NCBI RefSeq assembly: GCF_013204845.1
Contig: NZ_JABMKY010000011.1
Coordinates: 62,001 to 126,000, forward strand
Length of the DNA stretch: 64,000 nt
Direction of reading: 5' to 3'
Origin: Paenibacillus qinlingensis
Lineage (GTDB): Bacteria; Bacillota; Bacilli; Paenibacillales; NBRC-103111
Under the pieces are notes generated by a model that was given only the letters and a program-made list of their open reading frames with translations, was not told the origin of the DNA and did no database searches. Below, piece by piece: positions 34,527 through 42,866 of this stretch. Position 1 is the stretch's first letter. Each line of letters starts with the position of its first letter. The position numbers were made by a program, and so were the translations under genes.

Positions 34527-35315
34527 ATGGAGATCGGTGACGAGATCGATGATGAAATTATACAGAGCTTACCGTCAGGTGTAGCTCTTAGCTGGGGAAT
34601 TATTAAACCTTCCCGCAGAGGGCCAAAAGGCGAGTTAAGCATCAAAAAAATCGTAGACGCGGCGATTGCCATTGCTGACAACGATGGACTTGCGGCGGTG
34701 TCGATGAGCAGAGTAGCACAATCGTTGGGGTACACGACGATGTCGCTCTATCGCTACATCACAAGCAAAGAAGACTTGCTCGTGCTGATGCAGGATGCGG
34801 TGTGCGACATTCCGATACCACCGGAGGTGCCCGGCAAACCTTGGCGCGAAGAAATGGGGGAATACGTCTGGGCATGCGTAGATGTGTTCCGCCAACATGC
34901 GTGGTACGGCGATATTCATATTACGAGCGTTCCCCTCGCACCAAACAATCTGCAGGTGATCGACTGGATGTTGAGAATCATGCGGGATTTTCCGCTGAAT
35001 GATTTTGAGAAAATGTCATTTCTATTGCTCGTTAGCAGCTATTCGCGGGCCTGCGGTCTGATCGCACGGGACATGGATAAGGCTATCCGCGATGGTGCGA
35101 GCCCAGAGACATTTAGCGGCGTTAATTATGGGGCAGCACTAAAACAGTTGGTGAAGCCAGACCGTTTCCCGAATCTGCATCCGATTTTAATGGCGGGGGC
35201 TTACACGGATGAGGCAGAGAATCCGATCGGCAACGATCTGGCCTTCGGACTCGAGCGGATATTGGATGGGATTGAGTGTTATTTGCGGGAGAAAAGTGTG
35301 GGGCAGGGGGAATAG
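34527..35315 (+). CDS. TetR/AcrR-family transcriptional regulator (TetR_C type)
   Basis: A 262-residue repressor. The DNA-binding domain spans about 35-95: I-K-K-I-V-D-A-A-I-A-I-A-D-N-D-G-L-A-A-V-S-M-S-R-V-A-Q-S-L-G, then T-T-M-S-L-Y-R-Y-I-T-S-K-E-D-L-L. The ligand domain resembles the TetR_C class that often controls drug-efflux pumps. GGAGG lies 10 bases before the ATG at 34527, and the perfect dyad upstream suggests autoregulation. A drug-exporter ABC pair sits 7 kb downstream on the other strand and might be a target, though no clear copy of the dyad is seen there. Confidence 0.88.
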   Translation: MEIGDEIDDEIIQSLPSGVALSWGIIKPSRRGPKGELSIKKIVDAAIAIADNDGLAAVSMSRVAQSLGYTTMSLYRYITSKEDLLVLMQDAVCDIPIPPEVPGKPWREEMGEYVWACVDVFRQHAWYGDIHITSVPLAPNNLQVIDWMLRIMRDFPLNDFEKMSFLLLVSSYSRACGLIARDMDKAIRDGASPETFSGVNYGAALKQLVKPDRFPNLHPILMAGAYTDEAENPIGNDLAFGLERILDGIECYLREKSVGQGE

Positions 35316-35325
35316 TCCCCGACCC

Positions 35326-35405
35326 TGGAGCCTCCCCCATCCCACCTCACCCCTCACCTCACCACCACCCCACCACCCCACCACCCCTATCCAGCCCCAA
35401 CCCCC
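35326..35405. repeat. C-rich low-complexity tract
   Basis: Directly after the TetR stop, about 80 bases of CCC/CACC-rich sequence including tandem CACCACCC-like units. Noncoding, strongly strand-asymmetric. Confidence 0.7.
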
Positions 35406-35432
35406 AAGCCTGTTTGGTTGCTCTTTTATGTG

Positions 35433-35620
35433 AATAGATGTATTTCCTGTAGTTAATTCTTCGTAAAATCGATACAAATGAAGAATAGATGGATTTTGTA
35501 CAGCTAATTTCATGAAAATTGGCTAATGCTCGTTGTTTGGGTAGAATTAGCTGCATGTTTTCCATCTAATACGATTTTTCAGGTGGATTGCTCTGAAATA
35601 GCTGTACAATTTCCAGTTAA
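35433..35620. repeat. Dispersed modular inverted-repeat element, copy B (188 bp)
   Basis: Same layout as copy A: forward modules at 35433-35458 and 35484-35509 and reversed modules at 35544-35568 and 35595-35620, with matching ends AATAGATG and TTTCCAGTTAA. The inner sequence is diverged, so the copies are old. Its right end abuts the hexamer array. Confidence 0.75.
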
Positions 35621-35815
35621 ACACCAACACCAACACCAACACCAACACCAGCACCAGCACCAGCACCAGCACCAACACCAACACCAACACCAACACCAGC
35701 ACTAGCACCAACACCAACACCAGCACTAGCACCAACACCAACACCAACACCAACACCAACACCAACACCACCAACACCAACACCAGCACCAACACGAACG
35801 AGAACACCAGCACCA
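35621..35815. repeat. Hexamer microsatellite (ACCAAC/ACCAGC)n
   Basis: About 30 near-perfect 6-base units, ACCAAC with ACCAGC and ACTAGC variants, degenerating at the right end. The minus-strand (Val-Leu)n frame it creates is an artefact of the repeat. Confidence 0.9.
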
Positions 35816-35870
35816 CCCCCAACCCAACAGCCCCCGTCTTTAGCGACTTTGGTAATAGGTACCTTGATAC

Positions 35871-35911
35871 AAAAAAGCAGCGCCTTGGCATAGCCGAAGC
35901 GCTGTTTTTTT
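35871..35911. terminator. Bidirectional terminator without an adjacent gene
   Basis: AAAAAAGCAGCGC and CGCTGTTTTTTT flank an inner CTTGGC/GCCGAAG stem. It lies 550 bases after the TetR gene and may insulate the LRR operon from the repeats. Confidence 0.7.
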
Positions 35912-35923
35912 GGGGTGAAGGCT

Positions 35924-36017
35924 GTTCCTGCGAATAGCGTTATGCGATAACGTTAAATGGGTATATTTAGCTATTTGCTACGAGATAAGGTGATAGCATA
36001 ACGTTATCTACCGGAAC
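35924..36017. repeat. 94-bp inverted-repeat element
   Basis: The left arm, GTTCCTGCGAATAGCGTTATGC in two parts (GTTCC, then AATAGCGTTATGC), is imperfectly reverse-complementary (about 17 of 22 positions) to the right arm GCATAACGTTATCTACCGGAAC (GCATAACGTTAT, then GGAAC). A single related arm, GCATAACGCTATTCC, lies at 41987-42001. MITE- or REP-like; noncoding. Confidence 0.55.
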
Positions 36018-36091
36018 GGCTGTTGAAGTGTCTACATTTCATAGATAGGATAATTTGTAATATTTAGTATACTCATGGGGTTTCGCTCTAC

Positions 36092-36097
36092 TATAAT
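36092..36097 (+). promoter_or_regulatory. -10 box of the LRR operon
   Basis: Consensus TATAAT, 43 bases before the TTG start codon. No matching -35 hexamer is seen at 17 bases, so confidence is limited. Confidence 0.4.
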
Positions 36098-36139
36098 GGG
36101 GAGAGGCTTTAAGGTGAATTTTAATAGGAGGATAAGATC

Positions 36140-38050
36140 TTGAGATTAATTAAGAAATATATGTGGCTTGTTGCAGTTGTTCTACTTCTTTTATCCATAG
36201 GGCAATTCATAGGGGGTTCGCGTACAGTCCATGCGGAATCGACAACTGTGGTGACGATCGAAGATCCCGCTTTAGATGCGTTAATTCGGAAACAGTTGAA
36301 ACTTTCAGATGCGCCGATAACAGAGAAGGATATGTTGACACTGCAGTCAATTTCAGAAGCAAGCTGGTTAGGAATTAAAAGCTTACAAGGCCTGGAATAT
36401 GCTAAAAATCTAACCTCTATTCGTATGGGGGAAAATAAAATATCTGATTTAACGCCGATTGCTAATTTAACACATCTTGTATCTCTTGATTTTAATCATA
36501 ATGAATTAACCGATATTAGCGCTTTAAGCAGATTGATTAATTTAAAAGATATAAGCTTGTACGATAATAAAATACGAAATCTGGAGCCTCTAAGTGGATT
36601 AACTAAACTCGAAGTATTAACTCTTTATGGTAACGAAATTTACGACATATCGCCGTTACATGGGTTGGTGAACCTAACTTCATTGCAAGTTTCTTTTAAT
36701 CATGTTAAAGATGTTTCCCCACTCTCAAGCTTGACTAATTTAACCTCACTATACATAGGCAGTAATGAAATCGAAGATATTAGCATGCTGAACAAATTGA
36801 CGAAGCTAACATCACTGTCAATCAACCGCAATCACATTTCAGATATCCAAGTTATCCAAAACATGCCGGGGCTTACCATCCTAAGTTTTGATGACAACCC
36901 AATTAAGGACTTTTCAGTTATTCAAAAACTAAAAAAACTGTATTGGCTCGATCTTTCCAACTTTGGTATCGAAGATCTGACTTTCTTGCAGGACATGCAT
37001 AGTTTGACTCGACTCGACCTTTCTAAAAATCAGATCCGAGACCTTAGACCGCTAACGAAGTTGACTTCTTTAGAACATCTGAACGTAATGAATAACCAAA
37101 TCACTGAATTGAATCCGTTGTTACTTATGACGAACTTGTCCGATTTACAACTCAGCTATAATCCAATTACCGATATTACGCCATTAGTGCAATTACATAA
37201 ACTATCAACGCTATTTCTGGATAGGGTTCCGGTGCAAGACTTTACAAGGCTTGGGCAAATGACATCTCTTTCTTTTTTAACATTGGGATACAATGATCTC
37301 TCTGATATCTCATATTTATCTAACCTGGAGCGATTAAATTACCTTTCTCTTAACGGAAATAACATCCAGGATCTAACTCCAATAAAAGACCTTCGTCGAT
37401 TAGTGAGTTTAAGTGTATCCAATAGTAATGTCACTGATATTTCGGGAATCAAGGGATTTTCAACCTTATGGGATCTAGATGTGAGTTTCAATCAGATTAA
37501 GGATATTTCGGCTTTAACTACGCTTGTGAAGTTAACAAAGGTAATTCTGGCTAACAATCAGATCACCAATATTGAAGCACTAAATGACCATCCAAAACTG
37601 TGGGAGATTCACGTTGGGAACAATCCACTTGATGATAGATCGCTAGAATTTATAGAGACTGCTAAGAACAGCGGTGTAGTCATTTCGTATAGCAATGAGC
37701 TTACAGTGAAGATCAATAATGATATTCAAATCTTTTCTAATGATGAGAAACCTCTGCGTGAAGAGGGGAGTGTCTTACTTCCGATGCGTCGAATTTTCAA
37801 CGCTCTAGGCGCAAGTGTGACGTGGGACGAGCAAACGCGTACGGTCAAAGCGACGAAAGGAGATAAGGAGGTCCAATTAACGATTGATTCGAAAGAAGCA
37901 TTCGTGAATGGCAGTGTCATTCAGTTAGACATTACACCTAAGATACAGAATGGAACGACGTTTGTGCCCGTCCGATTTGTCAGCGAAACGCTCGGCGCTA
38001 AGGTAGAGTGGGATGAGATGAATCAAACGGTTGTAATTGTAAGCAAGTAA
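36140..38050 (+). CDS. Secreted internalin-like leucine-rich-repeat protein with C-terminal copper-amine-oxidase-N domain
   Basis: A 636-residue exported protein starting with TTG (AGGAGG 8 bases upstream). Signal peptide about 1-32 (K-Y-M-W-L-V-A-V-V-L-L-L-L-S-I), a short cap, then 18 uninterrupted 22-residue repeats (about 90-490) of the internalin pattern L-x-x-L-x-L-x-x-N-x-I-x-D-I-x-P-L-x-x-L-x-x. After a nineteenth partial repeat comes a copper-amine-oxidase-N-type domain (about 525-636) with L-L-P-M-R-R-I-F-N-A-L-G-A-S-V-T-W-D and T-F-V-P-V-R-F-V-S-E-T-L-G-A-K-V-E-W-D. Such domains are thought to be extracellular binding or anchoring modules; they are not oxidases. The next gene is 21 bases away, with related architecture. 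Confidence 0.88.
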   Translation: MRLIKKYMWLVAVVLLLLSIGQFIGGSRTVHAESTTVVTIEDPALDALIRKQLKLSDAPITEKDMLTLQSISEASWLGIKSLQGLEYAKNLTSIRMGENKISDLTPIANLTHLVSLDFNHNELTDISALSRLINLKDISLYDNKIRNLEPLSGLTKLEVLTLYGNEIYDISPLHGLVNLTSLQVSFNHVKDVSPLSSLTNLTSLYIGSNEIEDISMLNKLTKLTSLSINRNHISDIQVIQNMPGLTILSFDDNPIKDFSVIQKLKKLYWLDLSNFGIEDLTFLQDMHSLTRLDLSKNQIRDLRPLTKLTSLEHLNVMNNQITELNPLLLMTNLSDLQLSYNPITDITPLVQLHKLSTLFLDRVPVQDFTRLGQMTSLSFLTLGYNDLSDISYLSNLERLNYLSLNGNNIQDLTPIKDLRRLVSLSVSNSNVTDISGIKGFSTLWDLDVSFNQIKDISALTTLVKLTKVILANNQITNIEALNDHPKLWEIHVGNNPLDDRSLEFIETAKNSGVVISYSNELTVKINNDIQIFSNDEKPLREEGSVLLPMRRIFNALGASVTWDEQTRTVKATKGDKEVQLTIDSKEAFVNGSVIQLDITPKIQNGTTFVPVRFVSETLGAKVEWDEMNQTVVIVSK

Positions 38051-38071
38051 ATTGAAATGGAGGTATGAAAA

Positions 38072-40180
38072 ATGAAATACAAAATTCTCGCCATTGTTTT
38101 CATCGGAATATTATCATGGAGCGGCTTGGTCCCAACTCACACATATGGTGCTTCGCCAGAAGTGAAGATCGAGGATGCAGTTCTCGAAAAAGAAATTCGG
38201 GCAGAGCTGAAATTAGAAGAGGGTACAGTACTGGATTATACAAATTTACAAAAACTAACGTCCCTATATCCGAAGGGAAAAGAGAAAATTAAGAGTGTAA
38301 AAGGTCTGAATATGGCACGTAATCTGGAACAATTATACTTGCCTAATCAAGAAATTACCGATATCAGTCCCCTAGGTAGTTTGTATAATTTAACGTTTCT
38401 TGCTATTAATAATAATCAAATTCAAAATGCTTGTCCGATCGCGAATCTGTCTGACTTACGAAAGTTAGTCATTTCCAATAATCAAATTGAGGAAATTGGG
38501 TGTTTTTCTCGTCTGACTGGTCTGACAGACTTACTGGCAAGTAACAATAAAATTAAGGATATTCAACCACTTACCAAACTTAAGCTTGGATGGCTGGATG
38601 TCTCAAATAACCCGGTTACAGATATCTCATCGATCGGAGTAATGAATAAACTACGCCAAATCTATGTTACCAAAGATTCTCTTAATGAAAAGTCTAACGC
38701 GCTGTTGGACCAGTTGGAACAATCAGGGGTTGCGGTAAATCGGGCTTCTGCTTCATCCGACAAGGTTTCAGGCATATCTGTATTAGTGAACGACGACCGC
38801 GTTCTGTTTGATCTTGCTCCATTGGTAGATGCGGGGACGACGTTGGTACAGTTCCGACCTCTTTTTGAAAAGTTAGGTTTTGTTATTCAGTGGGATGAGA
38901 CAACACGAACGATCCAAGCAGAGAAGCAAGGAGCGAAGATTACTCTACAGGTGGATAATCCAAAAGCTACCTTAAACGGCGATTCCAATGCGCTAACCGT
39001 TGCGCCGAGAAATATCGAAGGCAGTATTTTTGTGCCCATCCGGTTTGTCGGAGAAGCGTCCAAATTTGTAGTGACTTGGGAAAGCAGTTCGAAAACGATT
39101 TATCTTCAATCTACGCGAACTATTGTTACTCCTGATGAAAAGTTAAAAGTGACATTGGGAGGTAATTGGCTGAGTAAAGAGCCTCCGGCTAACTTGAATT
39201 ACCAAATATTTGCTACGAGCGGAAATAACGCTTTGATATCTACTTCAGAATCGAAGTCACTATTTGATAAAATTCTGACCCTTGAGGAATATGAAGTGGC
39301 TATAAAAAAATCATTGGAACCAAAGAAAATTACCAAGTTTTCCGCAGGGAAATCGTTACGGATTAATGGTTTGGATGCCGTTCAATTTTCCTATTCAGTC
39401 AATGGAACGAATGGTGAAGATCTTACAGTCACCCATACAATAATAGACGGGAAATACAGCTATTTTAATGTGTTTCTTTTCTCGGGAGAACTCGTTTACT
39501 CGGAAATTAACAAAGACTATCAAAATATCTTACAAACTTTAGAAGAAATAAAAACACCCTATCAGTTAAGTAAGGAGAAGTTTGGTCAGCTTAAACCTAC
39601 TGAACGATTATTAGAAGCAGCGCGCTATTATCGGAAATTAGGTTTTTTTGAAAGTGTTAAGGGACTGACAAGTCAAGAGTTTGATAACAAAATGCTGGAA
39701 TTAGAAAAGAAGTTTACAGATTGGAATCCTTTCGATTCTAGCAAGTATTACAATGATTTAGCAGAACTCTCACTTTTAATAGCAGACGAAGACCGTGTTT
39801 GGGTAGAGGATTGGGATTTAGATGTCAGTAAGGGGAAAAATGCTTACTTAACTACATTAGAACAGTGGAGCAAGATTTCCCGTGGGGCATTTCAGCCAAC
39901 CGATATAAAGGAAATCTGGGACGCAGAAGAAGGGCCAATTACTGTTAGCTTTAAGTTGAATGGTCAAGAGCGAGTCATTCATCCTGAGCATGAGGGTAGT
40001 TATTTGAATACCTATGGTTTACTCAAGGAAATAAATGACATGATTAAGCCAAGTGGATATCAGTTCGCTGTGGTGGAGAATGATGATGAAGAGGTTATGG
40101 TGATAGCATTAAAGGCGGAAGAGAAAATGAAACTGCAGCAGGATCGGTACATCGATTTCGATTTCATCACACTGGACTAA
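38072..40180 (+). CDS. Secreted LRR protein with central copper-amine-oxidase-N domain and unknown C-terminal domain
   Basis: A 702-residue exported protein: signal peptide KYKILAIVFIGILSWSGLVP, a short cap domain resembling that of the upstream gene (V-K-I-E-D-A-V-L-E-K-E-I-R against the neighbour's E-D-P-A-L-D-A-L-I-R), about five LRRs (about 85-200), then a copper-amine-oxidase-N domain (about 230-350; L-V-Q-F-R-P-L-F-E-K-L-G-F-V-I-Q-W-D, I-F-V-P-I-R-F-V-G-E-A). The last 350 residues are rich in Lys/Glu and aromatic residues, with no family recognised. GGAGG lies 9 bases before the ATG. Second gene of a two-gene operon and probably a partial paralogue of the first. Confidence 0.83.
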   Translation: MKYKILAIVFIGILSWSGLVPTHTYGASPEVKIEDAVLEKEIRAELKLEEGTVLDYTNLQKLTSLYPKGKEKIKSVKGLNMARNLEQLYLPNQEITDISPLGSLYNLTFLAINNNQIQNACPIANLSDLRKLVISNNQIEEIGCFSRLTGLTDLLASNNKIKDIQPLTKLKLGWLDVSNNPVTDISSIGVMNKLRQIYVTKDSLNEKSNALLDQLEQSGVAVNRASASSDKVSGISVLVNDDRVLFDLAPLVDAGTTLVQFRPLFEKLGFVIQWDETTRTIQAEKQGAKITLQVDNPKATLNGDSNALTVAPRNIEGSIFVPIRFVGEASKFVVTWESSSKTIYLQSTRTIVTPDEKLKVTLGGNWLSKEPPANLNYQIFATSGNNALISTSESKSLFDKILTLEEYEVAIKKSLEPKKITKFSAGKSLRINGLDAVQFSYSVNGTNGEDLTVTHTIIDGKYSYFNVFLFSGELVYSEINKDYQNILQTLEEIKTPYQLSKEKFGQLKPTERLLEAARYYRKLGFFESVKGLTSQEFDNKMLELEKKFTDWNPFDSSKYYNDLAELSLLIADEDRVWVEDWDLDVSKGKNAYLTTLEQWSKISRGAFQPTDIKEIWDAEEGPITVSFKLNGQERVIHPEHEGSYLNTYGLLKEINDMIKPSGYQFAVVENDDEEVMVIALKAEEKMKLQQDRYIDFDFITLD

Positions 40181-40195
40181 CCTTGCGAGTACGCG

Positions 40196-40234
40196 AAAAA
40201 GGCCATCCTTCTTTAAGAAGGAATGGCCTTTTTT
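40196..40234. terminator. Bidirectional terminator between convergent LRR and RCC1 genes
   Basis: AAAAAGGCCAT and ATGGCCTTTTTT outer stem with CCTTCTT/AAGAAGG inner stem; serves both converging genes. Confidence 0.88.
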
Positions 40235-41775
40235 CATTTCGTGAGGATGTTAACGGTCTGCGTTTCAGGAACCCAAGCAACCTTGGTACCTAACGACTCG
40301 GTTATAAAACGGACAGGCACTAGCGTGCTCCCATTCACAATGGTAGGAGGAGCGTCAAGCGTAATCGACTTCCCATTCAAGATGCCCGTGGGGTTTCCGA
40401 CGATCAAGGTCAGGGTGCTGTTACCCTTCGTTGCTGAAATGGTTGAGGTAGTAGCATCCCAGGTAACGACGGTTCCAAATGTTTCAAAGATTTTACGTAA
40501 GGGAACCAGTGTACTGCCATTAATGATCGTAGGCTGCTGGTCGAACGAGAGCAATGTCCCATCTAGACGTACAGAGATCAACGTAGTTTGAGGTGCTACT
40601 TCATCATCAGTACTTTTAATCCAAACCGGTTCAGTCCGATACCACTCCGTACCATCACCTGAATAACCGCTTCCCCACGACCAAAGTGTGCCATCTTCTC
40701 TAACTGCCATGGAACGAAACCCAGTCCCATGTGCTCCGATTTTAGTGACTTTCATCAAGTTTTTTACTTGTACAGGAACATCACTATTCTCATAAGATCC
40801 AATCCCTAATTGACCACCGTGGTTATTACCGCTAGCCCAAACAGTACCATCTTTCTTCAAATAAAGGGGACCGCCAGCGGTAGCACGGATATCGACAATG
40901 TCCTTGATGCCTTGTATCTTCTGGGGAGCGGATTTACTAGTAGCGAGGTTCTGTCCATCGATAGCACCTTGACCATTTGACCCAAATGCCCAGACGGTAC
41001 CGTCCTTTTGTAGGGCATAGGAGTTGACTCCACCTGCCGCGACAGCTGTAATATCACTGAGTCCGCCAATTTTAACGATGGCTCCTCGGTCTATTGTCCA
41101 TACCGTTCCGTCTTTATCCAGAACTAACAGGTTGTCGCCAAATCCCGTAGATATGCTGCTCACATTTTGAAATCTTAATTGGACAGGGTACGTGTAGGTA
41201 CCCGTAGATCCATCGGGTTTCTTATAGTAGATGCCTCCCCAGGCCCATAGTGTTCCATCATCTTTAATTGCATAGCTTTTCCCCCAAGCTCCCCAAACGG
41301 AAACGACATGTGTTAATCCTTCGACCTGATGTGGGAGAGCACGGTTATTATCTGTAACCATTTTTCCTGAACCTGTCTCAAGTATCGTCTGCATACCGTC
41401 ACCGACTTGCCCGCCTAAATTATCACCCCATACCCACACTGTACCATCCTTTTTAACGGCGAGAGCGTGCTCGGAACCAGCGGCGATGGAGATGACATCA
41501 TTCAATTCTTTCACCTGAGTAGGAAATTTCGTATTCGTAGCACTTGGACCCTTTTCTCCATTGCCAAAAACACCATTTCGGTTTGTTTCTCCCCAAGCCC
41601 AGACACTGCCATCGTTTTTGATTCCTAGGCTAACTCGCCCTCCAACAGCGATATCCTTCCAACCAACTTGAGTTTCTTCAGCGTGGGTCTTTGGAATAGA
41701 AGACGTAATGGCGAAACTCAACATTAAGCCTAACGCTAATGCCGTTTTGACTAAAATCTTAGACTGAATAACCAT
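40234..41775 (-). CDS. Secreted RCC1-repeat beta-propeller with C-terminal copper-amine-oxidase-N domain
   Basis: A 513-residue exported protein. Signal peptide (about 1-32, ending T-H-A-E), then about seven RCC1-type repeats with the recurring K-K-D-G-T-V-W-A-W-G/F-G core (about 40-390), which should form a seven-bladed propeller. The C-terminal 110 residues are a copper-amine-oxidase-N domain (L-V-P-L-R-K-I-F-E-T-F-G-T-V-V-T-W-D and L-V-P-V-R-F-I-T-E-S-L-G-T-K-V-A-W). Bacterial RCC1-repeat proteins of this kind are extracellular, with unknown partners. The AAGGAG upstream is 14 bases from the ATG, a poor spacing. It converges on the LRR operon. Confidence 0.87.
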   Translation of the reverse strand: MVIQSKILVKTALALGLMLSFAITSSIPKTHAEETQVGWKDIAVGGRVSLGIKNDGSVWAWGETNRNGVFGNGEKGPSATNTKFPTQVKELNDVISIAAGSEHALAVKKDGTVWVWGDNLGGQVGDGMQTILETGSGKMVTDNNRALPHQVEGLTHVVSVWGAWGKSYAIKDDGTLWAWGGIYYKKPDGSTGTYTYPVQLRFQNVSSISTGFGDNLLVLDKDGTVWTIDRGAIVKIGGLSDITAVAAGGVNSYALQKDGTVWAFGSNGQGAIDGQNLATSKSAPQKIQGIKDIVDIRATAGGPLYLKKDGTVWASGNNHGGQLGIGSYENSDVPVQVKNLMKVTKIGAHGTGFRSMAVREDGTLWSWGSGYSGDGTEWYRTEPVWIKSTDDEVAPQTTLISVRLDGTLLSFDQQPTIINGSTLVPLRKIFETFGTVVTWDATTSTISATKGNSTLTLIVGNPTGILNGKSITLDAPPTIVNGSTLVPVRFITESLGTKVAWVPETQTVNILTK

Positions 41776-42020
41776 GTAAAGGTATCATACTCCTTATTTT
41801 CAAATGATTTACATACTCATTCTTCATCGGAGCATCGTATCCCTTCGTTATTTTGGATTATTGCGCAAAATGCCGCTCAATCAGAGGTCGAGAGAGTACT
41901 ATAAGCAGCTTGTGTCGCTGCTAATAATGCAAACATGCAACCTTTATTGGGGTTAATAGATCACTTTAGATAAAAATAGGATGATGGCATAACGCTATTC
42001 CAACTTTTCAGTAGAAAACC

Positions 42021-42866
42021 TTACTTCCCGCCATTCCTACGGAACGCCAGAATACACCAACCAATGGCAATCACCAGCAAGGCCGAGCACCAGCCAATAG
42101 CCCACCAACCGTTATGAAGCACTGGGGTTCCAGTCAAAAGTCCGCGAATCGTCTCGATAACCGGCGTAATTGGCTGATGATTCGCAAAACCTTGCATCCA
42201 AGAAGGCATGGTATTCGTTGGGACGAATGCGCTGGACAGATAAGGGAGGAACAGCAGGGCAAAGCCGTAGCCGCTGGCAGCTGAAGGGCTGCCCGTAACG
42301 AGGCCAATCGCGGCGAATAGCCAGGTAAAGGTCAGAATGAACAAGATGATGACGCCAATGGCTCCAAGCCATTCGATGAAAGTAGCGTTCGGGCGGAAGC
42401 CAACGAGTAGGGCAACGCCGATGACCATACAAGTAGCAAGTAAGTTGCGAGCAAGGCTTGCGGCGACATGTCCCGTAATGACGCTGATGCTGCTAATCGG
42501 CATCGTTCGGAAACGGTTAATAATGCCATTGGTCATGTCGGATGCCACGTCAACTGCCGTGCTGGATGAGCCGAATCCTGCGCACAAGAGGATGATGCCT
42601 GGCACGACATAGTTAACATAATTGCCGCTCGGATCAAGCGCACCTCCGAATATATAGGTAAACAGGAGCATCAGCATAATGGGGAGCATGATTGCCATCA
42701 TCAGCGACTCGATGTTGCGCAAGCTGTGACGGATGCTGCGTCCGACGAAGACGGCGTTGGTTGCTGCGAATGAAGGGGGCTTTGGCATAGCAAGATTATT
42801 CATGTTTGGTCGATGGTTGTTCGGATTCATCGGCTGTACGTTCTTCAGCGCTTGGAAATCATTCAT
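42021..42866 (-). CDS. ABC-2 type exporter permease (DrrB-like)
   Basis: A 281-residue protein with a soluble N-terminal stretch and six membrane helices. M-A-I-M-L-P-I-M-L-M-L-L-F-T-Y-I-F-G-G-A-L and Y-V-V-P-G-I-I-L-L-C-A-G-F-G-S-S-S-T-A-V-D-V-A are typical of the daunorubicin-resistance DrrB/ABC-2 family. Its start overlaps the stop of the ATPase gene by 4 bases (ATGA), so translation is coupled. It would export a lipophilic compound or drug; the substrate is unknown. Confidence 0.88.
   Translation of the reverse strand: MNDFQALKNVQPMNPNNHRPNMNNLAMPKPPSFAATNAVFVGRSIRHSLRNIESLMMAIMLPIMLMLLFTYIFGGALDPSGNYVNYVVPGIILLCAGFGSSSTAVDVASDMTNGIINRFRTMPISSISVITGHVAASLARNLLATCMVIGVALLVGFRPNATFIEWLGAIGVIILFILTFTWLFAAIGLVTGSPSAASGYGFALLFLPYLSSAFVPTNTMPSWMQGFANHQPITPVIETIRGLLTGTPVLHNGWWAIGWCSALLVIAIGWCILAFRRNGGK

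Noticed and set aside
35547-35891. Minus-strand (Val-Leu)n frame
   Set aside because: Product of the hexamer microsatellite; it crosses element copy B and a terminator and has no plausible start.
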